A stretch of DNA of 64,000 bases from Roseomonas populi (GTDB lineage Bacteria; Pseudomonadota; Alphaproteobacteria; Acetobacterales; Acetobacteraceae), in NCBI RefSeq assembly GCF_024594815.1, contig NZ_JANJOU010000032.1, positions 1-64,000 on the forward strand. The letters run 5' to 3'. The notes beneath the pieces are model-generated. The model was not told where the DNA came from and did no database searches. It was given only the letters and a program-made list of their open reading frames with translations. Shown piece by piece: positions 1 through 9,288 of this stretch (positions are counted from its first letter, which is position 1; every line of letters begins with the position of its first letter). The position numbers and the translations under genes were made by a program.

Positions 1-310
1 GCGGCGCCGGCCAGCACTCGTAAAGAGCCGCGTCAGAGAGAGCCCAGGTTCTTGTCCTGGGGTCTGGGCCTCGATGGCCCGAGAGGGGCTGCCAGGGACG
101 CCTGGCGGCCCCTTCCTTGTCCGGCGCTCGCCCCGGGCACCAAGAGGACGACAGAGCGGGCGAGGGCGCGCCGCCCCGGCTGCGGGACAGGCTTCCCCGC
201 CCTGGCACGGGAAGAAAAGCTCGGCACCACTGTTCGGGTGCGTGCATGTCGTTCCGCCGCGCGCACCCGAACGTCGCCCTGATCCGATCACGGCGGGGAT
301 TGTCTGTGCC
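1..310. other. Leader region without a recognised gene
   Basis: This stretch precedes the hydrolase gene. Open frames on both strands show no recognisable protein and no good ribosome-binding site. I see no RNA gene or repeat in it. It may hold the promoter of the downstream hydrolase, but no clear -35/-10 pair stands out. Confidence 0.4.
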
Positions 311-1267
311 ATGAGTGGTCGCATGAACCGAACGGCTCTCACCCGCTCCTCGCTCTCCTCTTCCCTGCACCGCCGCCAGCTTGCGCCCCTCCTCGCCGCA
401 CTGGCCTGCCCGGCCCTGGCGCGGGCGCAGGAGGCCGCGCCCGTGCCCATCCCCGGCACCACCCGCCACGACCTGGACTCCCGCGGCGGCCAGCCTTTCC
501 GGGTGTTCCTCCACGTCCCAGCGGGCGAGCCGCCGCCGGAGGGATGGCCGATGATCACGGTGCTCGACGCCAACGCCGTGATGGGCATGGTGGTGGACAC
601 GATCCGCGTCCTCGCCTTCCTGCCGCGCGAGGCCGGGATCCGCTCCGCCGCGGTGGTGGCGGGGATCGGCTACCGGACCGACGGCCCCTACGACCTCGTC
701 CGCCGCAGCTTCGACCTCACGCCGCCGCCCGGGCGGGACATGCCGGCCGCCGAAGGCCGCCCCGGCGCGCGGACGGGCGGGGCGGACGAGCTGCTCGACT
801 TCATCGAGGAAACGGTGAAGCCGCTGGCCCGGCAGTCAGCGCCGATCGATCCCTCGCGCCATGCGGTGCTCGGCCATTCCTTCGGCGGCTTGTTCGCGCT
901 GCACGCCCTGTTCACCCGGCCCGGCAGCTTCCGTGACCATGTGGCGGGCAGCCCCGCCATCTGGTGGGAGGACAGCGCGATCCTGGGATCGGCGGACCGC
1001 TTCATCGCCCGCACGGACCGGCCCGCGCCGCTCCGACTGCTGATGACGGTGGGCGCTTACGAGCAGAGCCTCGCGCCCTGGCACGACCCCGCTTGGCGCC
1101 CGCGCATGGAGATGATGCGGATGGTGGACGGGGCGCGGAACCTGGCCGACCGCCTGCGGCCCCTGCCCGGGCTGGAGGTGGGATTCGAGACGCTGCCCGA
1201 CGACGGCCACATGTCGGCTTTCCCCGTGGCCGTCCAGCGCGGGCTGCGCTTCATCCTGGCGCGCTGA
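311..1267 (+). CDS. Exported alpha/beta hydrolase, siderophore-esterase-like (Fes/BesA/IroE type)
   Basis: A 318-residue serine hydrolase of the PF00756 esterase type. In this family, members beside siderophore receptors cleave ferric-siderophore esters to release iron. The nucleophile elbow GHSFGG puts the serine at residue 190, and DDGHMSAF near the end gives the probable catalytic His300. The N-terminus has an RR pair, a hydrophobic stretch and ALARA before QE, consistent with an exported, possibly Tat, signal peptide cut near residue 39. I chose the ATG at 311; an in-frame ATG at 323 is equally possible. The frame stays open upstream to position 74, but that extension is unlike a signal peptide. 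It converges on the TonB-dependent siderophore receptor, which supports a role in iron release. The true substrate is not shown by the sequence. Confidence 0.8.
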   Translation: MSGRMNRTALTRSSLSSSLHRRQLAPLLAALACPALARAQEAAPVPIPGTTRHDLDSRGGQPFRVFLHVPAGEPPPEGWPMITVLDANAVMGMVVDTIRVLAFLPREAGIRSAAVVAGIGYRTDGPYDLVRRSFDLTPPPGRDMPAAEGRPGARTGGADELLDFIEETVKPLARQSAPIDPSRHAVLGHSFGGLFALHALFTRPGSFRDHVAGSPAIWWEDSAILGSADRFIARTDRPAPLRLLMTVGAYEQSLAPWHDPAWRPRMEMMRMVDGARNLADRLRPLPGLEVGFETLPDDGHMSAFPVAVQRGLRFILAR

Positions 1268-1308
1268 TCCCGGAACGGTCCCGGGCTGGTCCTTCGCTGT
1301 TGGTCTGT

Positions 1309-1411
<103 letters not shown>

Positions 1412-1592
1412 TGTTTATTATGGTATTGTTCCTCGCCCCGGACCCCTCTCCATCATCTTTTTTTATCAGCTGGCCTGAACATCGCTGACGGTGCGCCTCG
1501 GCTCGATGAGCCGAGGCGACTGCAAGGGCAGGATAGAGGCCCTCACCGGAGACCCCGTCTCAAGTCAGTCTCCGCGGCAGCCCGATGCAGGT

Positions 1593-1641
1593 CCAGGAGG
1601 CTCAGCCTCCTGGCGGGGGTCCAGGGGGCGGAGCCCCCTGG
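1593..1641. terminator. Tandem hairpins downstream of the siderophore receptor gene
   Basis: Two consecutive perfect 9-bp stems with 3-base loops are seen: CCAGGAGGC/GCCTCCTGG at 1593-1613 and CCAGGGGGC/GCCCCCTGG at 1621-1641. They lie 33-80 bp beyond the stop codon of the receptor gene on the minus strand. There is no T tract. They could act as a transcript-stabilising or terminating structure, or be a copy of a dispersed GC-rich intergenic repeat. Confidence 0.65.
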
Positions 1642-1673
1642 GTCCGGACAGGTCAGAAAGGGGACACCCGGCC

Positions 1674-3947
1674 TCAGAAGTCGAAGGAGGCGGACACGAT
1701 GAGGGTGCGCGGGGAGCCCACGGTCACGAAGGTGCCGGTGGTGAGCCAGTAGTTTTCCCCGAAGGCGTTCTCGAGGTTGGCGCGCAGCGTGACCGGCTTG
1801 TTGGCGATTTCCGTCCTGTAGCGGGCGCCGAAGTCCACCCGGGTCCAGCCGTCGAAGCGCAGGGTGTTGGCGGTCGTCAGGTAGGAGCCCGAGGTGTAGA
1901 TCAGACGCCCGCTAAGGGCGAGGCCGGGCACCCAGGGCACGTCCCAATCAACGGCGCCCGAGAAGGTCTTGTCCGGCACGCCCGCGGCATCGTTGCCGCG
2001 TTCCGCGGCGATGGTGGGGCTGGTCAGCTCGGGCTTCAGGAAGGTCGCGCTGGCCAGGGCGCGCAGCCCGGGCACGACCTCGCCGAAGGCGGAGAGTTCC
2101 AGGCCCCGGTTCCGCTGCTCGCCGTCGTATGCGAGGTCGTCGGTCGCCGTGCGGATGGCGTTGGGCCGGGTGATCTGGAAGACCGAGGCGGTGGTGGTAA
2201 CGGTGCCCCAGTCCACCTTGATCCCGGCTTCGTACTGCTCGGACTTGAAGGGGGCGAGGACCTCGCCGGTGTTCCTGAAGCCTGCCCCGACGATCTGGCC
2301 GCGCGTCAGGCCCTGGGCGTAGTTCGCGTAAAGGGAGACGTTCTGCCAGGGCTTCACGACCAGCCCAGCGAGGGGCGTCGTCGCGTCGGCGTCGTAGCGG
2401 CTCGTCCGCGCGCCGGTCGTCGTGCTGTAGCTGTTGACCGACACGTCCTGAAAGCGCACGCCGCCGGTCAGCAGCACGCGGTCGCCGAAGAAGGACAGCG
2501 TGTCGGCCAGCGCGAGGCTTGAGAACTCCGTCACGGAGGCCCGCCGCGGATCGGTGCGCGGGGCTGTGATGGGCGGGAGCGGCGAGGGGTTGTAGATGCT
2601 GGAGGGGCTGCTGGTGGACGAGGCGACGAAAGCGTTGCCCGCTTTCTGCTGAAGGCCCGAATAGCCAAGGTTGAAGGTGTGGCCGACGCCCAGCAGGTTG
2701 AACCGGAAGTTCGCGCCGACGGTGCCGCTGTAGGTCTTGCTGTAGGAATCGAAGTAGCCGTTGGTGACCCTGAAATTGCCGAGGGCATCGACGCCGCCCG
2801 GGCGGGAGTCGGGGAAGGTCTGCTCGTTCCAGCCGTCGCGGTAGCCGAACGCGCCGTAGACGGTTGCCCAGTCCGTCACGTCGTACTCGAGCCGGGTGGC
2901 GATAGTGCTGTCCTGCTGGCGCAGGCGGGTCCCGGGGAACCAGTTGCTGCGCGAATCCGGAGGCGAGGGGATCGAGGTGATGGTCGGCAGGAGGGTGATC
3001 TGCGGGCGGAAGTTCCTGGTGTCGTCGCGCTGGAAGATGCCGTCGATGGACCAGCGGAGCCGTTCCCCGCGGTAGTCCAGCCCCAGCGCGGCGAGGCCGG
3101 TCCGGAGGTTGCCGTCCTCGATCGAGGTCTCGCCGTCGCGGTACAGTCCGTTGAGGCGCACGCCCCACTCGTTGTTCGCTCCGTACCGCCGCGCCACGTC
3201 GGCGTGGATGCCGAAATTGCCGTCGCTGATGAACATCGGCGTCAGGCGCGTTAGGGGCAGGTCGCCGGCCCGCTTGGTGATGATGTTGATCGCGCCGCCG
3301 ATGCTGCCGCCGGGCGCGATACCATTGATGAGCGCGCCCGGCCCCCGGAGTAGCTCGATCCGCTCGATGTACTGCGCCTGGGCGCGGTTGGAGGAGAGCA
3401 GCCCGTACAGACCGTTCAGCCCTACATCCTGGGCTTGGACCGGGAAGCCGCGGATCGAGAAGGTGTCGTCGAAGCCGTTCGCGCCTGTGGTGAGGCGGAC
3501 GGAGGAATCGTTGATCAGCGTGTCGGCGGCGGTGCGCGCCTGCTGGTTCTCGATCAGCTCCGAGGTGTAGCTGGTGGTGCTGAACGGCGTGTCCAGCACG
3601 TTCCTGGTGCCAAGCAGCCCGAGCGATCCGCCCTGCGCCACCTGACCGCCGGCGTAGGGCGGCGGCAAAGCCCCAGGGACGGTTCCGGCGGTGACATCCA
3701 CCATCGGCACGGCCACGGCCTGCGACGTAACGCCGGTTTCCGTTGCTGGCCGCCCGGTGCCGGTCCCCGCCGCCTCCTGGGCGCGAGACGACGGCGTGAG
3801 GACCAAGCCCCACGCCACCGCGGCTCCGGCGAGGAGGCTGGCGCGCAAGGCTGGGTGCGGAGCTGGCACGGGGATCCTGCCCGACGCGTTCGTGCCAGGG
3901 CCGGAAAGGCCCCTGGGCGGTGTGTGCTGCCTGTGGGCTCCGCTCAA
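1674..3947 (-). CDS. TonB-dependent siderophore receptor
   Basis: A 757-residue outer-membrane receptor that imports a ferric siderophore using TonB energy. The N-terminus has a long basic region followed by a hydrophobic signal peptide ending near SSRAQ. A plug domain runs from about residue 105 to 225 (conserved pieces include FSIRGFP, IERIELLRGPG and GGAINIITKR). The rest is a 22-strand beta barrel ending in the typical C-terminal Phe (SASFDF). Length and order match the FpvA/FhuA-like TonB-siderophore receptor family. A Fur-box-like palindrome lies 41 bp upstream, so iron repression is likely. No FecI/FecR pair and no long N-terminal signalling domain are seen, so surface signalling is unlikely. 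The ligand class cannot be read from the sequence. An in-frame later start is possible because the signal peptide is preceded by about 30 unusual residues. Confidence 0.93.
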   Translation of the reverse strand: MSGAHRQHTPPRGLSGPGTNASGRIPVPAPHPALRASLLAGAAVAWGLVLTPSSRAQEAAGTGTGRPATETGVTSQAVAVPMVDVTAGTVPGALPPPYAGGQVAQGGSLGLLGTRNVLDTPFSTTSYTSELIENQQARTAADTLINDSSVRLTTGANGFDDTFSIRGFPVQAQDVGLNGLYGLLSSNRAQAQYIERIELLRGPGALINGIAPGGSIGGAINIITKRAGDLPLTRLTPMFISDGNFGIHADVARRYGANNEWGVRLNGLYRDGETSIEDGNLRTGLAALGLDYRGERLRWSIDGIFQRDDTRNFRPQITLLPTITSIPSPPDSRSNWFPGTRLRQQDSTIATRLEYDVTDWATVYGAFGYRDGWNEQTFPDSRPGGVDALGNFRVTNGYFDSYSKTYSGTVGANFRFNLLGVGHTFNLGYSGLQQKAGNAFVASSTSSPSSIYNPSPLPPITAPRTDPRRASVTEFSSLALADTLSFFGDRVLLTGGVRFQDVSVNSYSTTTGARTSRYDADATTPLAGLVVKPWQNVSLYANYAQGLTRGQIVGAGFRNTGEVLAPFKSEQYEAGIKVDWGTVTTTASVFQITRPNAIRTATDDLAYDGEQRNRGLELSAFGEVVPGLRALASATFLKPELTSPTIAAERGNDAAGVPDKTFSGAVDWDVPWVPGLALSGRLIYTSGSYLTTANTLRFDGWTRVDFGARYRTEIANKPVTLRANLENAFGENYWLTTGTFVTVGSPRTLIVSASFDF

Positions 3948-4298
3948 GGGACCGCTCCTCCGCTCCAGCCTTCGTGAGCGGGGTAAATGAGAATGGCTAT
4001 CAATGTCAATCTGTATCGGCGCTTCGCGTCAGGGCCGGGGTGGGCTTATCCCGCGACCAATCATGGCCCCATCGATACGATATAAGTGTTCCGTATCAGA
4101 ACTGACCTGGTCGGGTCGGAGACTGCGACAATCGACGGGAAATAAGCTCTGATCAGGCTGCAAAAGCCGAGGCGTTCAGCTTTTGCTGACGCCCTCGCCG
4201 ATTGGTGAATTCAACCTCAGAGCAAATGCCGGAAGCTGGGGGGGGGGACTGCCGGGGTTCCGCACCATTCCGGCTCCTCCTCTGGCAAGCAGGACGAC
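3948..4298. promoter_or_regulatory. Divergent intergenic region between receptor and RTX genes
   Basis: This 351-base region holds the Fur-like site near its left end. It also has an imperfect hairpin at 4171-4193 (GGCGTTCAGC, TTTT loop, GCTGACGCC, one bulged T) and a run of ten G at 4238-4247. It must carry both divergent promoters. No gene is seen in it. Confidence 0.5.
3988..4002. promoter_or_regulatory. Fur-box-like operator
   Basis: TGAGAATGGCTATCA matches the 7-1-7 Fur consensus TGATAATGATTATCA at 12 of 15 positions. It sits 41 bp upstream of the receptor start, in a locally AT-rich patch expected for a promoter. Regulation by Fur or a similar iron regulator is inferred. Confidence 0.55.
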
Positions 4299-7200
4299 AT
4301 GGCAATTAAGGTCGGCACTCCCTTCAACGATACCCTCGCAGGAATCGCAGGGGATGACACGTTGCAGGGACTGGACGGAAACGACCTGCTCACCGACTAC
4401 CCCGGCGGCAACGACCTCCTCGAAGGCGGTCTAGGTGACGACTATCTCAGTGGCGGCGGCGGCGTCGACACTCTCCTTGGCGGTGAGGGCAACGACCGTT
4501 TGGATGGCAGTAGCGGCGCCGACTACATGGATGGTGGCGCCGGCGATGACTACCTGTCTTCCAGCAACTCTCCCTACAACGAAAGTGACGTGGTGCTGGG
4601 CGGCGAAGGCAATGACACCTTCAGCGGCGACGCGGCCCTGGTGGACATGGGCAGCGGCGACGACCTTCTGTACATCTACGGCAACGACGCAGCAGTCGAC
4701 GCTGGATCAGGTGACGACAAGATCTGGGTCGGAGACACCGCCGTGATCACGACCGGCGCGGGCCGTGACGCGGTCATCCTCAGAGATTTCTATAGATCTA
4801 TCCCCGAGGGCTTCGTCTATCCCAAGATCCCCATTCGCATTACCGACTTCACGGCGGGTGATGGAGGCGACACGCTCGACTTCACGGCGATGCTGGAGAG
4901 GGCCGTCGGCTACGACGAGTCCAACCCCTTCGCAACGGGTTACCTTCACCTGGCACAGAGCGGGCCGGATACCCTAATCCAGTGGGACCTCGATGGCGCC
5001 GGCGGCAGAGGCAGCGCCGTCACTCTGATTCGCCTCTCCAATGTCAAAGTCTCCTCGCTCAGCACCGCAAATTTTGGCTTCTCCCCCGATGGCTCGACCG
5101 GCCCGGCAAGGGCCATCGCTGGTAGCGAACTGGGCGAGGTACTCTCGGGAGGCGCCGGGTCGGACACCATCCAAGGGCTGGCTGGGGACGACTCCCTGAA
5201 CGGAGCCTTCGGGTCCGACAGCCTGGATGGAGCGGCGGGCGCGGATTCCATCTTTGGCGGCTTTGGTCACGACACGCTGCTCGGTGGTGCCGGCAACGAC
5301 CTGCTCGACGGAGAGAGCGGAGACGACTGGCTCTCCGGTGGCGAGGGCGATGACATTCTCAATGATAGCCTGGGCGCCAACACGATGCTGGCCGGTGCAG
5401 GCAACGACAGGCTGAGTGGTACGGCCGCGTTGGTGGATGCGGGCGACGGAAACGATGTGATCAGCATCTTTGGCGACGGTGCGGTGATCGATGCCGGGGC
5501 AGGCGACGACACCATCAGCGTCCGTGACACGAGCGTGATCACCACCGGCACCGGGCGTGACGTGGTCGCCCCGCAGCTCCTGGAAGGAATCATCGACGGG
5601 CTGCTGATCTTCGACACTGATACGTTTCGAATCGCCGACTTCAGCGTGGGCGAGGGAGGCGACATGCTCCGCCTGCTCGACAACGCAATCCGTTCGCGGA
5701 CTTACCTCCGCATCACCCAGGATGGGGCAGACACGCTGATAGGCTGGATCAGCAACACGTATCCGAATCTGGGCAGCTTCAACCCCCTGATCCGGCTCGA
5801 AAACGTCGATGCCGTTTCCCTCAACAACTCGACCAATCTCGAGGTCGTCCTGACCTTTCTTCCGCCCGAATCCTCGGTGATCGGCACGAGCGGGAACGAC
5901 AGTCTCTCCGGCACCTCCGGCAGCGACACAATGCGTGGCGGAGCGGGCCGCGACCTCATCGACGGCAAGGATGGCAACGACCTGCTCAACGGCGGGGCGG
6001 ATGGGGATACCCTGCTTGGCGGTGCGGGGAACGACATCCTGAGCGGCACTGCCGGGAACGACATTCTGGACGGTGGTGACGGCCGTGACTGGCTGGACCT
6101 CTCGGCAGCAACGGCAGCGGTCGCGGTGGACCTGGGCAGGACGGCGGCCCAGACCCTGGTGGCGGACCAAGGCCGCGACGCGGTGCTGGGCATCGAGAAC
6201 GTGCTGGGCGGCGCCTTCGACGACAGCCTTGTCGGGGCGTCGGGCGAGAACACCCTGAGCGGCGGCGGGGGCGACGACCTGCTCTTCGGGCAGGACGGGG
6301 CGGACACGCTCTCCGGCGATGCGGGAGCTGACACATTGGACGGCGGCCTGGGTGCGGACGTCCTGGCCGGTGGTGCCGGCAACGATACCTACATCGTGGA
6401 CTCCATGCGCGACACCGTGATGGAGTTCACCGTGAGCGAGGTCGTCGGATTCGAAGCCGATACCGGCGGGCTGGACCTGGTCAAGGCCTCAAGGAGCTTC
6501 GCACTCAGCGCCTATGTGGAGGACCTGACACTGACCGGCAGGGCAGTGAACGGCAGGGGCAATGAGCTCAACAACGTCATCACCGGCAATGACGTGGCGA
6601 ACCTGATCCGCGGCCGGGAGGGGAACGACACGCTGATAGGCGGGCGCGGTGCGGATACGCTGGAGGGCGGGGTCGGGGACGACACCTTCGTCGGGCTGGA
6701 CGCGGGCGACCGGCTGGATGGAGGCCCGGGTGTCGATACGCTGAGCATGGCGGCGGTGAAATCGCGGTCCTGGATCTACCTGGACGGCACGGATGAGAAG
6801 GGGGTGGCCCACAGCAACGCCTATGCCGCGGCAGGGGTCGTCCTCGCCTCGGTGGAGAACATCGTCGGATCTGCGAGCGGCAGCGACGCGTTCTGGGGTG
6901 ATGCTGGCGTCAATGTGCTGACCGGCCTCGGCGGCAACGACCGGCTCTACGGCAAGGGCGGCAACGACCGGCTTGAAGGCGGGGACGGCAACGACACCCT
7001 CTCGGGCGGTGCGGGGACAGACGCCCTGACCGGCGGAACGGGAATGGACCAGTTCGTCCTCGACGTGGCCCCAGCCACCGGTTCGGTGGAATGGATCATC
7101 GACTTCGAGGCCGGGGTGGACAAGATGGTGATCTCGCGGAGTGCTTTCGGGATCGGGGCGGGCATCACGCCGGCGCTGATCGCCGGTGCCGCCCCGGTCG

Positions 7201-7361
7201 CGAGCGGGCAGGGAGGCGTGCTGCTCTACGACAACGCGGGTGGTGGCGCGGGCGGGCTCTTTTGGGACGAGGACGGCGCTGGCGGGGCAGGGCCGGTTCA
7301 GATTGCCCACCTGTCCCGCGGCGCCGCGCTCACGGAAAGCGACTTCCTTCTGGTGGCTTAG
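4299..7361 (+). CDS. RTX calcium-binding repeat protein, probable type I secreted
   Basis: A 1,020-residue acidic protein built mainly of GGxGxDxLx nonapeptides that bind calcium and form parallel beta rolls. Repeat blocks lie at about residues 10-85, 275-350, 530-600, 640-700 and 775-925. There is no N-terminal signal peptide. The last ~90 residues (ending SDFLLVA) resemble the C-terminal target region of type I secreted RTX proteins. No protease, lipase or haemolysin catalytic motif is visible, so it may be structural or adhesive. Residues ~112-255 and ~374-515 are a clear internal duplication (ALVDMGSGDD versus ALVDAGDGND; AVITTGAGRD versus SVITTGTGRD). No ABC/MFP/TolC secretion genes lie nearby. 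The ATG follows an AGGA-type ribosome site. The family assignment is secure; the function is unknown. Confidence 0.9.
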   Translation: MAIKVGTPFNDTLAGIAGDDTLQGLDGNDLLTDYPGGNDLLEGGLGDDYLSGGGGVDTLLGGEGNDRLDGSSGADYMDGGAGDDYLSSSNSPYNESDVVLGGEGNDTFSGDAALVDMGSGDDLLYIYGNDAAVDAGSGDDKIWVGDTAVITTGAGRDAVILRDFYRSIPEGFVYPKIPIRITDFTAGDGGDTLDFTAMLERAVGYDESNPFATGYLHLAQSGPDTLIQWDLDGAGGRGSAVTLIRLSNVKVSSLSTANFGFSPDGSTGPARAIAGSELGEVLSGGAGSDTIQGLAGDDSLNGAFGSDSLDGAAGADSIFGGFGHDTLLGGAGNDLLDGESGDDWLSGGEGDDILNDSLGANTMLAGAGNDRLSGTAALVDAGDGNDVISIFGDGAVIDAGAGDDTISVRDTSVITTGTGRDVVAPQLLEGIIDGLLIFDTDTFRIADFSVGEGGDMLRLLDNAIRSRTYLRITQDGADTLIGWISNTYPNLGSFNPLIRLENVDAVSLNNSTNLEVVLTFLPPESSVIGTSGNDSLSGTSGSDTMRGGAGRDLIDGKDGNDLLNGGADGDTLLGGAGNDILSGTAGNDILDGGDGRDWLDLSAATAAVAVDLGRTAAQTLVADQGRDAVLGIENVLGGAFDDSLVGASGENTLSGGGGDDLLFGQDGADTLSGDAGADTLDGGLGADVLAGGAGNDTYIVDSMRDTVMEFTVSEVVGFEADTGGLDLVKASRSFALSAYVEDLTLTGRAVNGRGNELNNVITGNDVANLIRGREGNDTLIGGRGADTLEGGVGDDTFVGLDAGDRLDGGPGVDTLSMAAVKSRSWIYLDGTDEKGVAHSNAYAAAGVVLASVENIVGSASGSDAFWGDAGVNVLTGLGGNDRLYGKGGNDRLEGGDGNDTLSGGAGTDALTGGTGMDQFVLDVAPATGSVEWIIDFEAGVDKMVISRSAFGIGAGITPALIAGAAPVASGQGGVLLYDNAGGGAGGLFWDEDGAGGAGPVQIAHLSRGAALTESDFLLVA

Positions 7362-7392
7362 GGGCGGGGCCGGGCGCCGGGTGCCGGTAAGC

Positions 7393-8361
7393 CTATATGG
7401 CCTGCGGCCGAGCCATCGCGGACGCGATGATGCTCCGAACGGCCCGAGAGCGGCGGTAGTACTGGTGCGAGCTGGCGAAGCCGAAGTCAAAGTCCCGGTG
7501 CGCTGCACAGTCCACCATGCTGTAGCGGGCAGGTGGAAAGCGGGCCTGGTCGAAGCGGGCGTGCGGTCCTTCCTGCCCCAGCCGCCTGACGAGGTTGAGC
7601 GCGGCGCTGACGCCCAGCACGTTGTCCGCCTCGCTGAACAGGATCGTGATGCGCTGCGCGAGGCGGCCCAGCCCGCTCAGCCGGCCCATATGGGGGAGGT
7701 CGAAGCTCCTGTACTGCTCGTCCGCGGCCGCGAGGAAGGCCTCGTCGAACAGCGCGGCATCGCCGTTGCCATGGCTGAACCAGTTCTCCACGGCCGATTG
7801 CAGCACATAGTTGCCCATGCTGTGGGCCAGCAGGAAGACGCGCCGTCCATCGGCGCGAGCAGCGGTCACGATCGGCTCCAGGTTCGCGAAGAAGCTCATG
7901 AGGTGTAGGCCCGACTGGCCGGCCATGACCTGGTCCGACTTGTACGGCTCCCACAGCAGCGGAAATGCGAGCAGCCGTCCCGCGGACGGCCAGCTGAATG
8001 CGACGACGCTCGTGTCCGCCTCCTCCAGTCCGGAGGCTGCCAGCCACTCCCGATTGAAGGCCGCGCGGGTGATGGCGTTCTCGAAGCTGTTGTCGAAGCC
8101 GTGCACGAAAATCAGCAGGTTGCGCCCCGCGCCTGCAAGATCGCCGATCGCCTCATCGCTGAATCCACCCTGCCGCAGGCTCCCGATCGACGTGATCGCA
8201 CCGACGGTGTCCGCGGTGAGGTTGACCTCGTCAACGAAGGCGGTCCCGTAGGTGATCTCTGCCGGGGATGACGGTGTGACCACGTTATTCCCGTAACTGC
8301 TCAGCGCTTCGCCGGGCCCAGTCAGCCGCCGGTTGGTCGCGAACTGCACGGTGATCGGCAC
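7393..8361 (-). CDS. DUF900-type alpha/beta hydrolase
   Basis: A 322-residue protein of the DUF900 alpha/beta hydrolase family. IFVHGFDNSF supplies the oxyanion-side loop, AHSMGNYVL the nucleophile serine, FSEADNVL a probable acid, and the C-terminal SSHQYY a probable histidine. No signal peptide is seen. It begins with a GTG codon preceded by a run of eight G on the coding strand, which may act as a ribosome site but is also a possible sequencing weak point. It converges with the RTX gene, with only 31 bases between the two stops. The substrate is unknown; members of this family are annotated only as hydrolases. Confidence 0.8.
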   Translation of the reverse strand: MPITVQFATNRRLTGPGEALSSYGNNVVTPSSPAEITYGTAFVDEVNLTADTVGAITSIGSLRQGGFSDEAIGDLAGAGRNLLIFVHGFDNSFENAITRAAFNREWLAASGLEEADTSVVAFSWPSAGRLLAFPLLWEPYKSDQVMAGQSGLHLMSFFANLEPIVTAARADGRRVFLLAHSMGNYVLQSAVENWFSHGNGDAALFDEAFLAAADEQYRSFDLPHMGRLSGLGRLAQRITILFSEADNVLGVSAALNLVRRLGQEGPHARFDQARFPPARYSMVDCAAHRDFDFGFASSHQYYRRSRAVRSIIASAMARPQAI

Positions 8362-8692
8362 AGCAATCCCCCCCCGCGATGCGGCGTCCCGGATGTCGGT
8401 CCTGCCCTGTCCTGTGCGCCGGGCCCGGCGAACTCACGGCCGCGCCGGGTGCGCTCCGGCATGCAACAAGCTGAAAGAGAGTACCGACGAAAGTTGTACA
8501 TTGCTATGTCGAAGCGATGTTCGATGGCTTCATCGGCCCATGAAGCGGCGGTCCGTGCGGCGCTGTGCTGCGCAGCCCCGCAACGGCGCCGGGCGCCTCC
8601 GCGGCAGGGTGGAAGGGTTCGGGTTGCCCGGCGAGGGGGGGACGTCCAGCCCTTCGACTTGCCCGGGGGCGCCCCTGCGGTACAAGGCGGGC
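8362..8692. other. Divergent spacer, no gene recognised
   Basis: This 331-base spacer separates the DUF900 hydrolase from the small plus-strand gene. It contains a local AT-rich patch around 8470-8515 that could carry a promoter. No hairpin or known operator was recognised. Confidence 0.35.
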
Positions 8693-9112
8693 ATGGATAA
8701 CAGCGTGGCGGCCAAGCCCTACAGCAAGCTCAAGGGCGACCCCTACCGGGCGTATGAGGAACTGCCGGCCGAGGTGCGCCGGGCCTTGCAGGAAGCCCTG
8801 GTGGACTGGTGCCCCCTGCGCGCCCGCGAGTGGCACCTTCACCTGCTGCGGCGGGAGCGGTTGCGGCCGGCGCAGGCGGCGCACTTTCTCGTCGAGACCA
8901 TCCGTGGACAGGATCACTCCGAGGTGGCCGCCTTCGCGAGGACGTGGCCGAAAGGCGCCCAGGCCTATCCGCATCTCGCTGCCGGTGCAACGCTCCAGCG
9001 CTATGCCGGGGCGGAGGGCATTCCCGCGGCCAGGCCGGTTCTCATCGCTTCGGCGAAGAAGCAGACCAAAGCACGCGCAAAGCGCCCGGTAGGCCGCCGC
9101 TCCCGGCGCTGA
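8693..9112 (+). CDS. Small conserved-looking hypothetical protein (DUF6525-like)
   Basis: A 139-residue soluble protein. The core (DPYRAYEELPAEVRRALQEA, then WCPLRAREW) is helical and resembles the short DUF6525-type proteins of alphaproteobacteria, although I can only judge this by eye. The last ~25 residues are strongly basic (K/R-rich, ending RRSRR), which suggests nucleic-acid binding. The ATG at 8693 is chosen because the frame upstream of it is unlike protein. It stands alone between divergent and convergent neighbours. The function is unknown. Confidence 0.6.
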   Translation: MDNSVAAKPYSKLKGDPYRAYEELPAEVRRALQEALVDWCPLRAREWHLHLLRRERLRPAQAAHFLVETIRGQDHSEVAAFARTWPKGAQAYPHLAAGATLQRYAGAEGIPAARPVLIASAKKQTKARAKRPVGRRSRR

Positions 9113-9288
9113 GCGTCGGGCGGCAGTGATCCGGGAAACGGAGATCTGCGCAGCGCCGGCGTGCCCGAGGAGACGCTGCGGCGGAGGGGATGCGGGCTAT
9201 CCAAGGCAGGGTCTTTGTTCCTTCCCAGCCTTGGCATGGGTTGACCCAAACTGCCCCTCGCGAGAGGAGCGGCCGCGGCCGCTGAACC

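Noticed and set aside
1491-2522. Long plus-strand open frame opposite the siderophore receptor
   Set aside because: It is antisense to a well-supported receptor gene. Its Gly/Arg-rich translation has no domain, as expected for mirror frames in high-GC DNA.
4299-7361. Repeated DNA in the RTX gene as a possible CRISPR or satellite array
   Set aside because: The repeats are in-frame nonapeptide codons of irregular spacing with no unique spacers, as in any RTX gene.
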